A stretch of 64,000 bases of DNA from Melampsora larici-populina 98AG31 (GCF_000204055.1 NW_006768803.1:809964-873963), one strand, 5' to 3'; counted from the first letter of the stretch, positions 13,087 to 24,604 are shown. Notes: generated from the sequence alone by a model not told the origin. Program-made: numbers and translations.

Positions 13087-14766
13087 ATGTCCGATATAAC
13101 TCTTTGCGAAGCCTCAAGGGGGAATACAAATGACGAAGTCACCCACCCGAACTACCAGCTCCCTGATCCAAAAGAAAGGATATGGTACGAGCTCTGTGAA
13201 AGTCTCGGATGGTATTGGCCACCACTAAGTCCAAAGACGGATGAAAATTATGCGCGATCTCGTGTTTTAGTTCACTTTGGTCGATTAAATTCGTTGACTC
13301 AAAGCGAGATTTTGAAGTTCAATCAAAGATCAAATGGTGAGAATTATAATCCAAATCGAATTGAACGCTACTGGACCACATGGCATCTTCGTGCAATCTT
13401 TTTGGAAGCTATCGAATGGGCTGTTAATGGATATTCATCAGATCCTGATTTACTTATCTTTCGAGATTTCACCTCTAATAGTGAATTAACTTGGCTTGAT
13501 CTTAACCATTTCCGTTCTGAGAAACTCTTAGCCAAACAAATCGATTTTCCTGTTGGTATACACTTTTACGCTACCGACCCGCTTCAAGGTGCTGGACCAT
13601 CTCTTCCTCATCTTCTCAAAGCACAAGTTTCGAAAATCGATCTAGACAAAAGTCCGTCTCAAGGGTTTTGGTCAATTGGATTTCAAAGAACTCCATACCC
13701 AACTCATGAAATTAATTTTAGTCATTCTGAAGCATACCCTTCAGTTCATGTACCTCATCATCTTGGCAAGATTGGTGAGATTTGGGTAGAGCATGGTAAA
13801 GCAGGAGTCGAGAATCGGATCTTGTTTCGTAAGACGGTAGCAGAAGATGATCTTTCGATTCTTATTTGGCCTCAATACCAGCCTGCTCATCTTGATCAAA
13901 AACGTCCATTGACTCAACTTCCACGAATACCAGCCTATGCAGATGAGATTGTTGAGGTATGTGAAGATATGATAGGAAGCTACATAAGTTGTTATAGTCC
14001 ATTTCTGATGGAAATCTTTATCCCTTTTACTTAGCTATGTAATGAGGATAGAATCCTTTTATTTGCATCTCATTATTCTTCCCATAGAGTACATATCACC
14101 TTACAGATCACTGTTCGATTTGATTGGGCTAGTCAGACTTCTGAAGATTCCTCTATTTGGCGCCCTAATCATTACAACTGGCCAAATCCTACCACACGGT
14201 AAGTCGCGAATAATCCTAGCTTCTTGATTGACTTTTCCTAATTATGATTTGAAGTTTGGGTAAGAAGAATGAACTAACTCAAAGATCTCACTGAACCGAC
14301 TTTTAGATATTCACACTACGTTAAGAGACCGATTACGATGCCATTGGAAAGAAGTGTCGGATCTTTGGAAGATGAGAAGACAAATTCAACAGAAATTGAT
14401 GGTGATTTTTTACGAAAAAGAATTAAGACTTTAACTCCAGAATCAAAAGAAACAGATTCCAATTCAGATCATGATCATTCTCCAAGTCAAAATCTTTCTT
14501 CTTCAAGACTAAAACGTTCGATTGATCAAGTCAACAGATCAGAGAAAAAACAGATCAAGGTTGTAGAGAAGATTGTTTCACCAAGACTTATGATCCGACT
14601 TCCTTCTTCAATCGAGTCTAGAAAAGTAGATACAGATACAGATATAGATGCAGATACAAATCAAGCTCAGCCTTCATCACGTCGTAAGAGATCAAACTCT
14701 GGAGTTTCAGTAACCCGTCGTACTTCTTTACCTAGAGCAAGTAAAACTAAAAATACCGAGACTTGA
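13087..14766 (+). CDS. Unknown three-exon protein with Lys/Ser-rich C-terminus
   Basis: Exons 13087-13956, 14107-14198 and 14307-14766. The introns are GTATGT...TTACAG and GTAAGT...TTTTAG; joins keep the frame (phase 0, then phase 2). The first ATG in frame is 13087 (MSDITLCEAS). The frame stays open back to 12862 and the translated stretch looks protein-like, so an unseen 5' exon may extend the N-terminus. The first 290 residues look folded: many Trp (WYELCESLGWYWPP, RYWTTWHLRAIFLEAIEWAVNG, FWSIGFQRTPYP), ending in IWPQYQPAH. The C-terminal 150 residues are disordered, with basic runs (LRKRIKTL, SSRRKRSNSG) that could be nuclear localisation signals. The family is not recognised; it may be lineage-specific. 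Confidence 0.75.
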
Positions 14767-15383
14767 TGAAAATCAATTTTTTCATATCTTGAGAGTTTTC
14801 ATCATTATTTTTTTTGTAACTTTTTTTTACATAATCACATTTTAATTTCTTAATTCTTGGTTCATTTAGCATAGAGAGTTGAAGGTTAGCTTTGGTTTAA
14901 AAGATTTTCTTTACTTACTGGGTGAGGCTCCAATAAAAAAAGTATATAATTATCGTTCTTGTTGTTACATAATACAAATGTAGATCAAATTATTATTCAT
15001 TTGAAATCTACATACATGTATGAAAATTGTCTAACTTCTTTTTGCAAAAGTTTTTTTGATCATAGGACTCTAGAAAACTTATGGTTTGCTGAGCTCTTTT
15101 GAATTTTTATATGTTGGCAATATCAACATCAGACTTGCTTATATATTTTAAAGTGTAGTATTGAAAAGTCCTTTAGGCAAGGGTTTTAGGATTGTGGAGC
15201 TTCAGAGGTTGGTTTGTGACTTACCTCCATAGAATGTACTGCGAGTTTGTTGATCTTGTGACTGGAAGTGAGACTCTGAGCCTGCACCTCTTATTGGATC
15301 CTCCGGGGATTATTGAATGACTGGATTGAATCTTAAAAGTGTGCTAAAGCATTGCCATGAGGTTTGGACGCTGGTCATGCCCT

Positions 15384-15414
15384 TTGCAAAGGGCAGAAGT
15401 TCTGCCCTTTGCAA
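15384..15414. repeat. Perfect palindrome, 15-bp arms, 1-base centre
   Basis: Arms TTGCAAAGGGCAGAA (15384-15398) and its exact complement (15400-15414) around a single G. It overlaps another perfect 16-bp palindrome GCCCTTTGCAAAGGGC just to the left and abuts the next palindrome with no gap. Confidence 0.95.
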
Positions 15415-15457
15415 ATACACTTCTTGCTGTTCTGCCGCAGAACAGCAAGAAGTGTAT
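15415..15457. repeat. Perfect palindrome, 21-bp arms, 1-base centre
   Basis: Arms 15415-15435 (starts ATACACTTCTTGC) and 15437-15457 are exact complements around a single C. It begins at the base after the previous palindrome ends, so the two form a back-to-back double hairpin. Confidence 0.95.
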
Positions 15458-15487
15458 TGATATTACCAATCGCGTCATGCTCTCTGG

Positions 15488-15556
15488 GTCTTCGGAATGG
15501 TCTCGTCATTCCGGAACCTGTCCTTCCGGAATGCGATGTAAGAAAGAGATCTCTTT
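15488..15556. repeat. Further short palindromes (CATTCCGGA and AAAGAGATCTCTTT)
   Basis: CATTCCGGA and TCCGGAATG face each other across 9 bases in 15509-15535, and CGGAATG pairs with the CATTCCG just after it. AAAGAGATCTCTTT at 15543-15556 is a perfect 14-bp palindrome. Together with the two larger palindromes they form one cluster of about 180 bp. Confidence 0.8.
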
Positions 15557-16058
15557 GCCTCAAGTCAGATGATATTCATTTTTCCAAGTAGGCAAAGGCA
15601 CAAATCAGATGGTTTGTTCAAAGGAACAGCTCTCAATTCTTTAGGCATCTAGCTCAGTTAAACTGGCTGACATTTTCGCGCTCTATGAGGAATGTGACCT
15701 TGGCAAGGCAGATGGGTCACAGCACGTTGAGAAAGGGCAGAATGACGGAATCGATTGATTTCGAAAAGAAAACTAAGCAGGACGGGATGAGTATGGATGA
15801 CTTTATTTTATTTGAACCTATATATAAAGTGAACGATCATCCACCATATTTTCATCCTCAGCATACATTTACCCTTCTTAAACTATTAAACTATCACTCC
15901 GCTTCTAATTTTCTTAAAACTCTCCACTTGAATATTTACCACATTATCCCCACCATTAAAGCTCCTTTAGCTTACTTCCAAAAACTCACATTCACATTTT
16001 TATATCATAATCAACAATATAAAACAATCTTCTCGAAGGCTTTCTTTGTTCTCCAATC

Positions 16059-16431
16059 ATGACCTCACAAACTACATCATCCTACTCTGGTCTCACTTTA
16101 CAAATGGTCCGAGAAACTAATGAAGATACGGGTCTCACTGGTTCCACTCCTTACGTTCATCCGTTGGATTGCACAAGAAGTACGTTCCCAATTCCTTCAC
16201 ACTCTGTCTCTGTCCAGTTGTCCAGTTTGCTTACTTTGTTTTTTGTAGATTGCGTATTCTGTTCGGATGATTCCCGATCAGTGATCGAAGAAATCGCGGG
16301 GGTTGATCATATCCCAAGAGGTGAGTCTATCTTTCCTGTTATGTCATCATTGATGAAATTTGACTGATTTTTCTTTTTGGCTACTCAGGTCCTTTTCTAC
16401 TTGAACAAGTACATTATGTCATAGACTAGAC
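16059..16431 (+). CDS. Short N-terminal exons, perhaps the 5' part of the 16492 gene
   Basis: Exons 16059-16179, 16249-16320 and 16389-16431 join through GT-AG introns (GTACGT...TTGTAG and GTGAGT...TACTCAG) to a product of about 78 residues beginning MTSQTTSSYSGL and ending EQVHYVID before TAG. The next long open frame starts almost at once in another frame. Either this is a tiny separate gene or the two are one gene with an unusual splice or a small indel near 16405-16430. The exon structure looks genuine; the stop is the doubtful part. Confidence 0.5.
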
Positions 16432-16491
16432 TCCAATGAGGTATTGGAATCTCCATTCGAATGCGAACCTAGTACCTCAAGAACTACTCGA

Positions 16492-17478
16492 ATGGCTGGT
16501 AATACCGACAACGAGGAACCAGAAGACTTTGCAGAAGAGATGATGTTAGATGCATCAATGATACCGATTTTTGATTCATGTGGATGTGAGCCTACCAAGG
16601 AGAAGACATTAAGCTCTACTGATCTTTCCGGACAAGCTTTGGAAGAATATGATGAAGATCAACCATTCGATATCTCATCACGTCCTAGCTTTGTGACCTT
16701 TGAAACTAGTCACGATGTCGATCCATTTTCAGATTCATATATATCACCTTTTTCAATTCCTCGAAGTATGATTGATTGGCAACGTGATGAATACATCGAT
16801 GCATCAACTATTCCAGCTTTTGTTGAATTCACGGTCACTAATCCTGTTTACACAGACTACCAATTCAATCCTTCAATGAGGTCTCAAGGTGTAGGAGGTA
16901 GTCGACAAGAAGTTGAACCTTGTAAAGATGAAGATTCAGTCTCTGATCATGACACGGAATCCAGCGAATGGACATCAACGGCTGATTCTAACACTGACTA
17001 TCCTGGATGTGAAAGCTCGGACTCAGGAAGCGGTGATGAAAAGACAATGGATATCAAGGGGAAATCAAAGGCTGTAAAGAACATGGGACGCAAATTGTTT
17101 TTGCCTCAAAAGACACGCCGAAAAGTAGTCCCGCTACCAAAGGCCACTTGGAAATCCTCGATCGATGATATAGAGACTAGCAGTATCGAAGGAGAAGAGG
17201 CGGATGTAGATGAACCTGGATCTTCATCACAAAATCAATCTGATAAGAAACGAAGAAGATTAAGCTCGATTGAAGCCTTAGTGTTAAAATTACCTAATAC
17301 GACACTAAAGATTTTTCCAACCATGGTGGTCTATGATTCTCAAGTAGATAGACCAGGGATGGCAAGATCACGTCTTTCGTTGAAAAGACCTTTATCGGAT
17401 GAAAGATCTGATGAGTTTGTTAAAAAGGTTAAATTGATGAAAGGTTCAAATCGAGTACAATATAGAAAATTAAATTGA
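16492..17478 (+). CDS. Acidic, Ser-rich unknown protein with basic C-terminus
   Basis: The frame is open from 16405 to 17478; the first ATG is 16492 (MAGNTDNEEPEDF), giving 328 residues. Repeated phrases of the type DASMIPIFD, DASTIPAFVEF and SRPSFVTFE occur at roughly regular spacing, suggesting a short degenerate repeat. The middle is Ser/Asp-rich (SSDSGSGDEK). The end is basic (KTRRKVVPLPK, SDKKRRRLSS), fitting a nuclear protein. No known domain is recognised. The true start probably lies in the exons at 16059-16431, but the frames do not join with standard splice sites. Confidence 0.65.
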   Translation: MAGNTDNEEPEDFAEEMMLDASMIPIFDSCGCEPTKEKTLSSTDLSGQALEEYDEDQPFDISSRPSFVTFETSHDVDPFSDSYISPFSIPRSMIDWQRDEYIDASTIPAFVEFTVTNPVYTDYQFNPSMRSQGVGGSRQEVEPCKDEDSVSDHDTESSEWTSTADSNTDYPGCESSDSGSGDEKTMDIKGKSKAVKNMGRKLFLPQKTRRKVVPLPKATWKSSIDDIETSSIEGEEADVDEPGSSSQNQSDKKRRRLSSIEALVLKLPNTTLKIFPTMVVYDSQVDRPGMARSRLSLKRPLSDERSDEFVKKVKLMKGSNRVQYRKLN

Positions 17479-18551
17479 GATCAATCTCTTTCATTTCATA
17501 TTTGACTTCCTTATCTTCTCTTATTGGGCTTCCTTCTTGTTTCTCATGTTGTAGTCTTTAGCCTTTGGTTATGTTTTTTTTTCTCATTTCTTTTTCATCT
17601 CTTTGTTCAGTTCTCTTTATTTAAATCTTGTATAATTATACACAAAGTAACTCTCGATTGATTTTGTTCCATTAGTTTCTTCTTTATGGAATTGAATATT
17701 CCAGATGATAAGCTGTTAAATTCAAACGATCAAGATTTCTTGATCTATGCTCTATGTACACACAAAAGGCACCTTAATTACATGGGCATCTTCCGTTCAG
17801 AAAGTTTGGTCATGTCCAACTTGCAGACTGTTCTCTTCTATAGATTCATGCTGCAGTCTGAGACTATGGTCTTCACACCCAGACACGTTGAAATCGCTAC
17901 GCCACCTTTTCTGTTTCTGGACCGACCAATTGCATACTTGGTTGTCCTACTGACTTCAGTCCAAATTTCAGTATCCCAAAGACGCAGGGTATTACAAATC
18001 CTATGTCGAGAAGGGTAAGCTAATCATATCACGGTAGTTTTGCCTCTAATTGCTTTTTTTATACAGTTCTGTTCTGCTCATTTGGATTTTGAATTGAATC
18101 CGATAGCAATGGAAATCATTACAATACGTTCAAAAATGTATAAAATTTGATTTATTGGCCTAGAGTTTTGACTACATTATGGTATTTTAGGAATTGAGAA
18201 ATTGGTGAAGAGTACAATAAAAAATGCAGTCAAAATACCCTCAGTAAGATTTATTATTAATCATCATTGGGTTGAATATATGAAAGTGATACCCTCAGTT
18301 AAAGATTCATTTTTTGACATCATTGGGTTAAGTTTAAGAAAATTAAATAGATAGAAAGTCTAGTATAAAGATGAAAGATTTTTTTTACAGAACTTGAAAG
18401 AAGGAGAAGTCGATTGAAAGGAAATGAAAAAGAAATGAAAATTCTGAATCAAGTGACCTTTTTTTTTAAGTTTTTGTACATATATAGCCGAATGGAAATC
18501 TAAAAATGTGAAAGAGTCGATGAAAGAATGAAAAAAAATGAAACTCACAAT
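17479..18551. other. Intergenic; one doubtful 110-codon frame
   Basis: Pyrimidine-rich 3' flank, then AT-rich DNA. An ATG frame at 17686-18018 (MELNIPDDKLLNSN) has no recognisable domain and no splice partner, so it is not called as a gene. Two copies of a roughly 62-bp unit containing ATACCCTCAGT and CATCATTGGGTT lie at about 18235-18335. Confidence 0.4.
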
Positions 18552-18887
18552 TCAAAACTGGGAAACTTTTCGAGCAGATTCAGGAATTGGTTCAGGGATC
18601 TTGGAAAGGTCTTTGAGAATGATGATACCTCCTTTGATAGATGGGCGGTATGTATGTGTTCGAGTAGAAGTGAGAGAAGGATTGTTGAGTAAAAGTGTTG
18701 GACAAAGACGATTTAAGTTCTTGGGATGAAGCTTGATGGGTTCGAATGCCTTCTTCGGTTGTTCTTCAACTTTGACTGATGTTGTAGGAGGATCAGGGCG
18801 GCGTTCGGGAATCGGATTAAGTTGACGGAGAGGAGGAGGTCTGGGGGCGAGAACATTGGCTTGAGTTTGGTGTCGTTGTAAAGGCAT
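18552..18887 (-). CDS. Small basic Pro-rich protein, 111 residues, function unknown
   Basis: ATG at 18887 (MPLQRHQTQANVLAP), TGA ending at 18552. The longer open frame reaching 19124 adds a stretch that looks non-coding, so the inner ATG is preferred. The first half is Pro-rich and probably disordered; the second half has an ordered-looking segment (RPSIKGGIIILKDLSKIPEP). There are no signal peptide or membrane segments. It is divergent from the IF-2 gene across a 0.8-kb spacer that holds an 11-bp tandem repeat. Seen: an intact frame with host-like composition. The function cannot be inferred. Confidence 0.55.
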   Translation of the reverse strand: MPLQRHQTQANVLAPRPPPLRQLNPIPERRPDPPTTSVKVEEQPKKAFEPIKLHPKNLNRLCPTLLLNNPSLTSTRTHTYRPSIKGGIIILKDLSKIPEPIPESARKVSQF

Positions 18888-19114
18888 GATGGTATAAGAT
18901 ATACGAAGTGGATGGAGGGATTTGGATGTGAGCAAGATTGTAAATGGTGAGGTTGTGTGGAAGGGTGAAGGAAAGTTAAAGCGAGTGGCCGATGTCCTCA
19001 ATCGATTTATATGACAACGTTGGTGCTGATCACACCATACAATCCCATAATGCAATCCCATAATACTGAAACTGAGGATACAAACAGATGATCGGCCAAT
19101 CCCATTTCTCGATC

Positions 19115-19166
19115 GCATTATCAAAGCATTATCGAAGCATTATCGAAGCATTATCGAAGCATTATT
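19115..19166. repeat. 11-bp tandem repeat, about 4.7 copies
   Basis: The unit GCATTATCGAA repeats head to tail from 19115; the first copy reads TCAAA and the last is partial. It sits in the spacer between the divergent small gene and IF-2 and could act as a cluster of binding sites (speculative). Confidence 0.85.
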
Positions 19167-19681
19167 TTTGTGATACAAGCGCCTTGAATATTGATAACAT
19201 TTACCGCACGGCAAATTAATTAATGCTGGCAATAGACTCATCATATTTGTATGTGGGTATTTTAGGATCCTCTTAAGTTTCCGTCGCAAACATTTATCGC
19301 TTCATCTCCCCGATGTCATGTTCCTCAAAATTCAACAACTGCCCGTGTTTGGTGAGAAAGACATTTTAAAAAATTAACAGCAAATGTTAGAAGCCTCATG
19401 AAAAGCGAATACAGACCACCTCATATCACAGCTTGAGGTTTGTATACATATTTTGAAATTTATCAGAGGGAGCATTTTGGCGAATCACTCCTTGAAAAAA
19501 CTCCTGAATTGTGTTGTGGTTGTAAGAAGTTGAATAATTCAGAAACATTGGATATGTTTTCTTTGTAGGATCCATCACAAGTGACGTGTCTACGTAGACT
19601 ATGGTTTTTTGATGAGAAAGTGAATTTGAAAGAGAAGGAAAGTGAAAAGGTTATGGGGTTCGGATTGGAGTATGGGATTAC

Positions 19682-22600
19682 ATGATGAAGTGTTACTTGA
19701 AATTTGACATTGTTCCGAAAAAATCCAAGGAAAGTTTAAGAAATCGATATCACACGAACCACTTGAAGTTCATACCAAGTTCCAAAACGAAAAGGACGAG
19801 AATGTCAAAAGCAAGATTAAAGGATGGAACTAAGACAATCTTAGCAATCAAATCAAATCAAACCAAATCATTCTCAATTTTAACTAATCAAAATCAACAA
19901 CAAAACAAATGGAATCAATATCAACCACCACCACCAGCACAACAGAACTCGAATTATCAAGCACCATCGAGGTATAATCAAGCACCACCGAGGTTCAATC
20001 CAGAACAACCAAGATATCAGCAGCAGCCAAACTATCAACAGCAGCCAAACTATCAACAACAGCCAAGGTATCAGCAACATCCAAGATATCAACAGCAGTC
20101 AAATTATCAGCAGCAGCCAAATCATCAACAACATCCAAACTATCAACAAAATCATTCTTATCAAAACCAGCAGCCTCCATCTTCATATCCGAATCAGCCT
20201 TATCATCAAGGACCTCATCATCAATTCCAACCTCAGCCTCCTCATTCAGCGTATCAACAATACAATCCAAACCGAAACTTTCAATCACTAGAGACCCAAC
20301 CCGCAAACCGATCACAACCCCCCTCATCCTCATCCTCCAACCAACCTATACCATCCTCATCAAAACCTATTATTCGAACCCAAGATTCACGTACGAACTC
20401 AAGAAAAAAAGATGAAGAGAAAAAATTAAGAAGAGCAGGAATTTTACCAGCATTTATAAAACCTAAACCTAAGATCGGAGTTATAACCATAAGTAAAGCA
20501 GCACAAGAAAAAAAAGCTAAAAAAGCATTAGAAGCATTAAATCAAAAAACTAAAGAAGAAAATTTGAATAATTTAAAAGGAAAGAAAAAGAATGAATTGG
20601 CTATTGGATCTGTTATGACAGTTTCTCAACTTGCTCATTTGACTCATCAAAAATTAAGTAAGATTCAATCCAATTTTTTTATGATGCTTTTCAAATTCAC
20701 TTCTTATGTAGTTTTCTTACTGATCTGGGTTTCTTTTGCTTGTTCATAGGTCGATTACAATCACTTATGCAATCAGCAGGTTTAACAGATATAAGACCCG
20801 ATCGAATCTTAACCTCAGATGATTCAGCTTATTTAGCATTAGAATCAGGTTACGAACCTATCATAAATGATTCGCTAGCATTCGATATTTATCCAGATCC
20901 ACCATCAAAAGATCCATCTAGATTATCATTAAGACCACCTATAGTATGTATAATGGGACATGTAGATCATGGGAAAACTACTTTATTAGATTCGCTTAGG
21001 TCTTCTTCTATTGCTGATCAAGAAGCTGGTGGAATTACTCAACATATTGGTGCTTTTGAAGTTTCTGTAACAGATTTGATGGGTCTTAAAAAGGAGGATA
21101 AATCAAAGAAAGCTACTGAAGATCAAGAACAAGATGATTCGTCGCCTAAAACGATCACTTTTCTGGATACACCTGGTCATGCTGCTTTCAGTGCTATGAG
21201 AAGTAGAGGAGCATTAACAACAGATGTAGCCATCATCGTAGTAGCAGCAGACGATGGAGTCAAACCACAAACATTAGAAGTGATCGAATTAGTAAAACAA
21301 ACTGATATAGGAATCATAGTAGCCATAACGAAATGTGATAAACCATCCATAGATTTACATAGAACGAAATCAATGATATATGAAGCCGGAATCGAAATTG
21401 AAGATTTAGGTGGCGAGATTCCATGTGTAGAAGTATCAGCATTAAATAAAAAAGGTTTAGATCAATTGGCAGAAACGATAATTGCAGTAGCAGAAGTAAG
21501 AGAATTGAGAATAGAAAGTGAAGGGGTTAGATTTGAAGGAAGAGTCATTGAATCTGACGTTAGTAGAGAAAGAGGAAATGTTGCAACGATTATTGGACTT
21601 CGTGGCACTTTGAAAATCGGGACTGATTTGATTGCTGGTACTTCTTATGGTCGTGCACGTCAATTGATTTCAGTTTCAGGTGAACCTATTGAATTTCTTA
21701 AACCAGGTCAACCAGCACTTGTAACGGGATGGAAACAATTACCTGAAGCTGGTAGTTTAGTATTAGGGGTCGAAACAGAAGATCAAGCAAAAAGAGCATA
21801 TGAGAATCGAATCAGAAGAGAAGAATCTAGAAAATTGATTGAAGAGATTGAAGTGGTAAATGAAAAGCGAGCGAATGCTAAAGAAATTTTTGAAAACAAG
21901 AAATCTGAATTGATTGGACTTGATAGACGAGCTAGATGGGCACATTTACGTGAAAGAGAAAAATTAGAAATGGTTGCTGAAGCTAAAGCTAAAGGAGAAG
22001 AAGAAACAGAATTAGAACATGAATTAAGGATTATTACCAAAGCTGACTTTACAGGTACAGTCGAAGCCTTGAAAACTGCACTAGGTGGACTTGGAAATGA
22101 AACAGTAAGAGTCAAGATTGTGAGTAGTGGGGTAGGAAATGTAACCGAGAGTGATGTAGGAATGGCAGTAGCTTCAAAAGGCATGATCATTGGATTTAAT
22201 GTGGGAGTAGATCGAGCTGCATTTGTTCCAATGGGAACTCATAAAATCGAATGTAAAACTGAAACTGTGATTTATAGATTAGTAGAACATGTGACCAATA
22301 AATTAATTGATATGTTACCTAAACGATTTGAAGAAAGAGTAGTGGGAGAAGCTACGATTGCCGAAATCTTTGAAATCACTATCAAAGGTAGGATTACTAA
22401 GAAAGTAGCTGGATGTAAAGTTATGAATGGTGAAATTAAAAAGAAAGATGGGATTAGGATTATGAGAGGGATGGAAATCATTTGGGAAGGTTCGTTTTGT
22501 TTTTAATTTTTATCACTCGATTTTAGCTTTTCAATTACATAGGTATTGATTGTTTTTCTTGATGATAATAGGAAATCTTGAACAACTTAAACATGGAAAG

Positions 22601-22738
22601 AAAGAAGAAAAATCGATTTCTAAAGGTAAAGAATGTGGAATTGAATTTGGAAATGGGTTTAATGAATTTATGATTGGAGATAAAGTTTTAGGAGTTGAAA
22701 AATTCGAAGTGACTAGAAGTTTGAGTGATGGATTATGA
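19682..22738 (+). CDS. Mitochondrial translation initiation factor IF-2
   Basis: GTPase that brings initiator tRNA to the small mitochondrial ribosomal subunit and promotes subunit joining. Exons 19682-20657, 20750-22489 and 22572-22738; introns GTAAGA...TCATAG and GTTCGT...AATAG; about 960 residues. G motifs: GHVDHGKT (about 395-402), GGITQHIGAFEV (switch I), DTPGH (465-469), TKCD (519-522), SALNKKG (555-561). Domains II, III and IV follow in order (KADFTGTVEAL, VGNVTESDVGMA, GEATIAEIFEI, final beta-barrel ending WEG then NLEQLKHGK). The N-terminal 300 residues are Lys/Gln/Pro-rich with YQQQPN repeats. A basic stretch with FSIL near residue 60 could be the end of a targeting peptide, but the exact start, ATG 19682, is uncertain and an extra 5' exon is possible. 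It is a host gene without stops. Confidence 0.93.
20011..20157 (+). repeat. Degenerate 18-bp repeats encoding YQQQPN units in IF-2
   Basis: About seven units of the form TATCAGCAGCAGCCAAAC and variants encode tandem YQQQPN, YQQQPR, YQQHPR, YQQQSN. They lie in the N-terminal extension before the GTPase domain. Replication slippage at CAG/CAA runs is the likely origin; length variation between strains is expected. Confidence 0.85.
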
Positions 22739-23465
22739 TTTGTTTATACATCTTTATAGTGCCCAAGAGATTTAGAAGGGAATTTTTGTGGAAGGGTTTT
22801 GTAGATTGATTTTTGGTTGAAAGGATCAGATTAGAATGACCACTCTAAATAGATGATACCGACTGGAGGTTTCTTATTCCGCTTATGGTCAGTCTTGGGC
22901 TTTGACTTTTTTACGTGCTATAAAGAAGAAATCGATTTTGGGTTGTTGCTGAATGCAAATCCATCCCAGATTGAATTCTCTAATTAATAACAAATCAGGA
23001 GAATCAAGATCAGATGCAGTTGATCTTTGTTAAAGAAAATGTCATATACTTCAAGGAGGGTAAAGCTTAAAGAAATAGTGGTTAAGATTTGGAATGAGCA
23101 TTGTGTAATACAAGTTGAAGAGACAAGTGAGATGTTAATCTAATCTAGTGATTGAGTTGGATGATGAAGGATAGATTATTCGAAAGCCTTGATTTACTTG
23201 TAAACTGATCAAACTCCCCCCCCCGCCCCAGTAGTCGAGGGAGGGACTTACGGTGGTTTTCAACTCACAACAGCAAGATTTTCGGTCATTTGTTTGCTTT
23301 TGCCCATTATGAGGGTTCAATACCTCATAAAATCTTGCTTCCAGCCGCACCTAGCTTGCTTGACATCTTATAGGTCTCCTGGTGCCGGTTTCAGATCTGC
23401 ATTCTGGATGGATTTGTTGCTATTGCAATTCTTGGACATTGTGTTTTTGGATACATCTGCACATC
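22739..23465. other. Intergenic, contains part of a dispersed repeat
   Basis: No gene is supported. About 23170-23350 belongs to a repeat family with an inverted copy at about 32925-33095 (listed separately). Confidence 0.5.
23170..23350. repeat. Dispersed repeat, inverted copy at 32925-33095
   Basis: This stretch and the reverse complement of about 32925-33095 share AGTAGT-GAGG-AGGGACTTA, ACTCACAACAGC, and ATCTTGCTTCCAGCCGCA-type blocks in the same order. A C-run (CCCCCCCCCGCCCC) marks one copy and a G-run the other. The family is not recognised; the GGGACTTA core recurs at 51.2-52.1 kb. Confidence 0.65.
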
Positions 23466-23468
23466 TTA

Positions 23469-24355
23469 GGCCCCGTTTGGGAGCGGTGACAAAGTGTAAT
23501 GTACTGCAAAAGTGTACTGCATTTTTGGCCCCAATAATGCAGTAGAGATGAAAACCCGCACTTGTAGTGTGGTACAGTTATAATCTCTGTTTTTGGTCAT
23601 AATCGTTTGGCAATTCAACACCACTCGTGCTGATTTTCTCCTGACTGTGGTATGTATGTATGTATACCCACAAAACCTCTGACATCGTTCGTTCTCGATC
23701 CACACTCAAACAGACTTAACAATCTTTTATCATTAATTCACTTGCTCGGTCATCGTAACTCATCAAAAGTTGTGAACCTCATCACCAATCAACTGGAACT
23801 TTTCTCTCGTCAAGGAATCATCTTGATCATCTTTTTCATATTGTTAGCGAATTTGAAAAGATACATATCCTTTGATATTCATGAGATTGATTGAAGGAGA
23901 AACAAGGTTATCAAAGCGAGTGACAGAATTTGAGAAGCGACGAGATTGATTGAGGGAACGGTGGATTGAAGGAAGAAGTGATAAAGGTACAGTGCGATGA
24001 GGTCAATTGACAAACTAATATTGAACTCGTGGTTGTCTTCATCTTGAAGTGTGAAGGTGTTGAAGATGGGTTGATAGTGAGTTTTGTAATCGAACGGATG
24101 GAAGGAGCCGATGAATTACAAAGGGAAGGGGAAGAGATCAAATTTGACGAAGTCCCCTTTCACCGTGCGGATTTATTTTTCATAAACAGCTTTTTGTCAA
24201 TTATTGCAATACCACAGTATTGTCAGATTATTGTCTAAATACTGTGGTACAATACTGCAGCAAAATAAGGTACCAAACGTGGTAAGATCATACCACTGTG
24301 GTATTGATGCGATTACGAAAATACCGCGGTAAAATAACCGCTCCCAAACGGGGCC
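23469..24355. mobile_element. Harbinger-type MITE, 887 bp
   Basis: Ends GGCCCCGTTTGGGAGCGGT (23469) and ACCGCTCCCAAACGGGGCC (24355) are inverse of each other and are flanked by TTA duplications (23466-23468, 24356-24358). It shares the first 12 terminal bases with the larger Harbinger element at 4745-8274, so that family may have mobilised it. The interior has several copies of ACCACAGTATTG/CAATACTGTGGT-like words near the right end and no clear transposase. Confidence 0.92.
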
Positions 24356-24425
24356 TTAGGGGTCCTGTTTTACATCAGGTGTCCCAGCAACAACTTTTTA
24401 CAACTCTTCTGAATGAGCTCAATGA

Positions 24426-24604
24426 CACCGCGGGAATAAATTAGTTCAAAACCCGATTGAGCGGAGTTTCGGTGTCCGGGTACGAAACTTCCTCGAATCG
24501 TGAAATTCGTTCACAATTCGTTAGCAATAGGTTTGCCGATTTTCCTCGAGCTCGACTCTGCTGGCCCCGTATGTACTGCTACATATGTACATCATAAGAC
24601 AACA
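24426..24604. repeat. Left terminal inverted repeat of CACTA element
   Basis: 179 bp, identical to the reverse complement of 32421-32599 except position 24470 (C here, T-equivalent at 32555). That single change converts TCG to TTG. Confidence 0.97.

Larger units (their letters stand above)
14767..16058. other. Intergenic with palindrome cluster
   Basis: AT-rich 3' flank of the previous gene, then the palindromes listed separately at 15384-15556, then a pyrimidine-rich leader just before the ATG at 16059. The open frame at 15685-16062 has the look of chance coding. Confidence 0.5.

Noticed and set aside
15685..16062. 125-codon plus-strand frame
   Set aside because: Low-complexity translation with no domain; it overlaps the leader of the gene at 16059 and is probably chance.
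17686..18018. 110-codon frame starting MELNIPDDKLL
   Set aside because: No domain, no splice partner, and it lies in the 3' flank of the previous gene.
19880..20333. Two minus-strand frames opposite the Gln-rich region of IF-2
   Set aside because: They are antisense shadows of the CAG/CAA repeat and have no independent support.
21457..22481. Minus-strand frames inside IF-2
   Set aside because: They are shadows of the conserved GTPase and barrel domains on the other strand.
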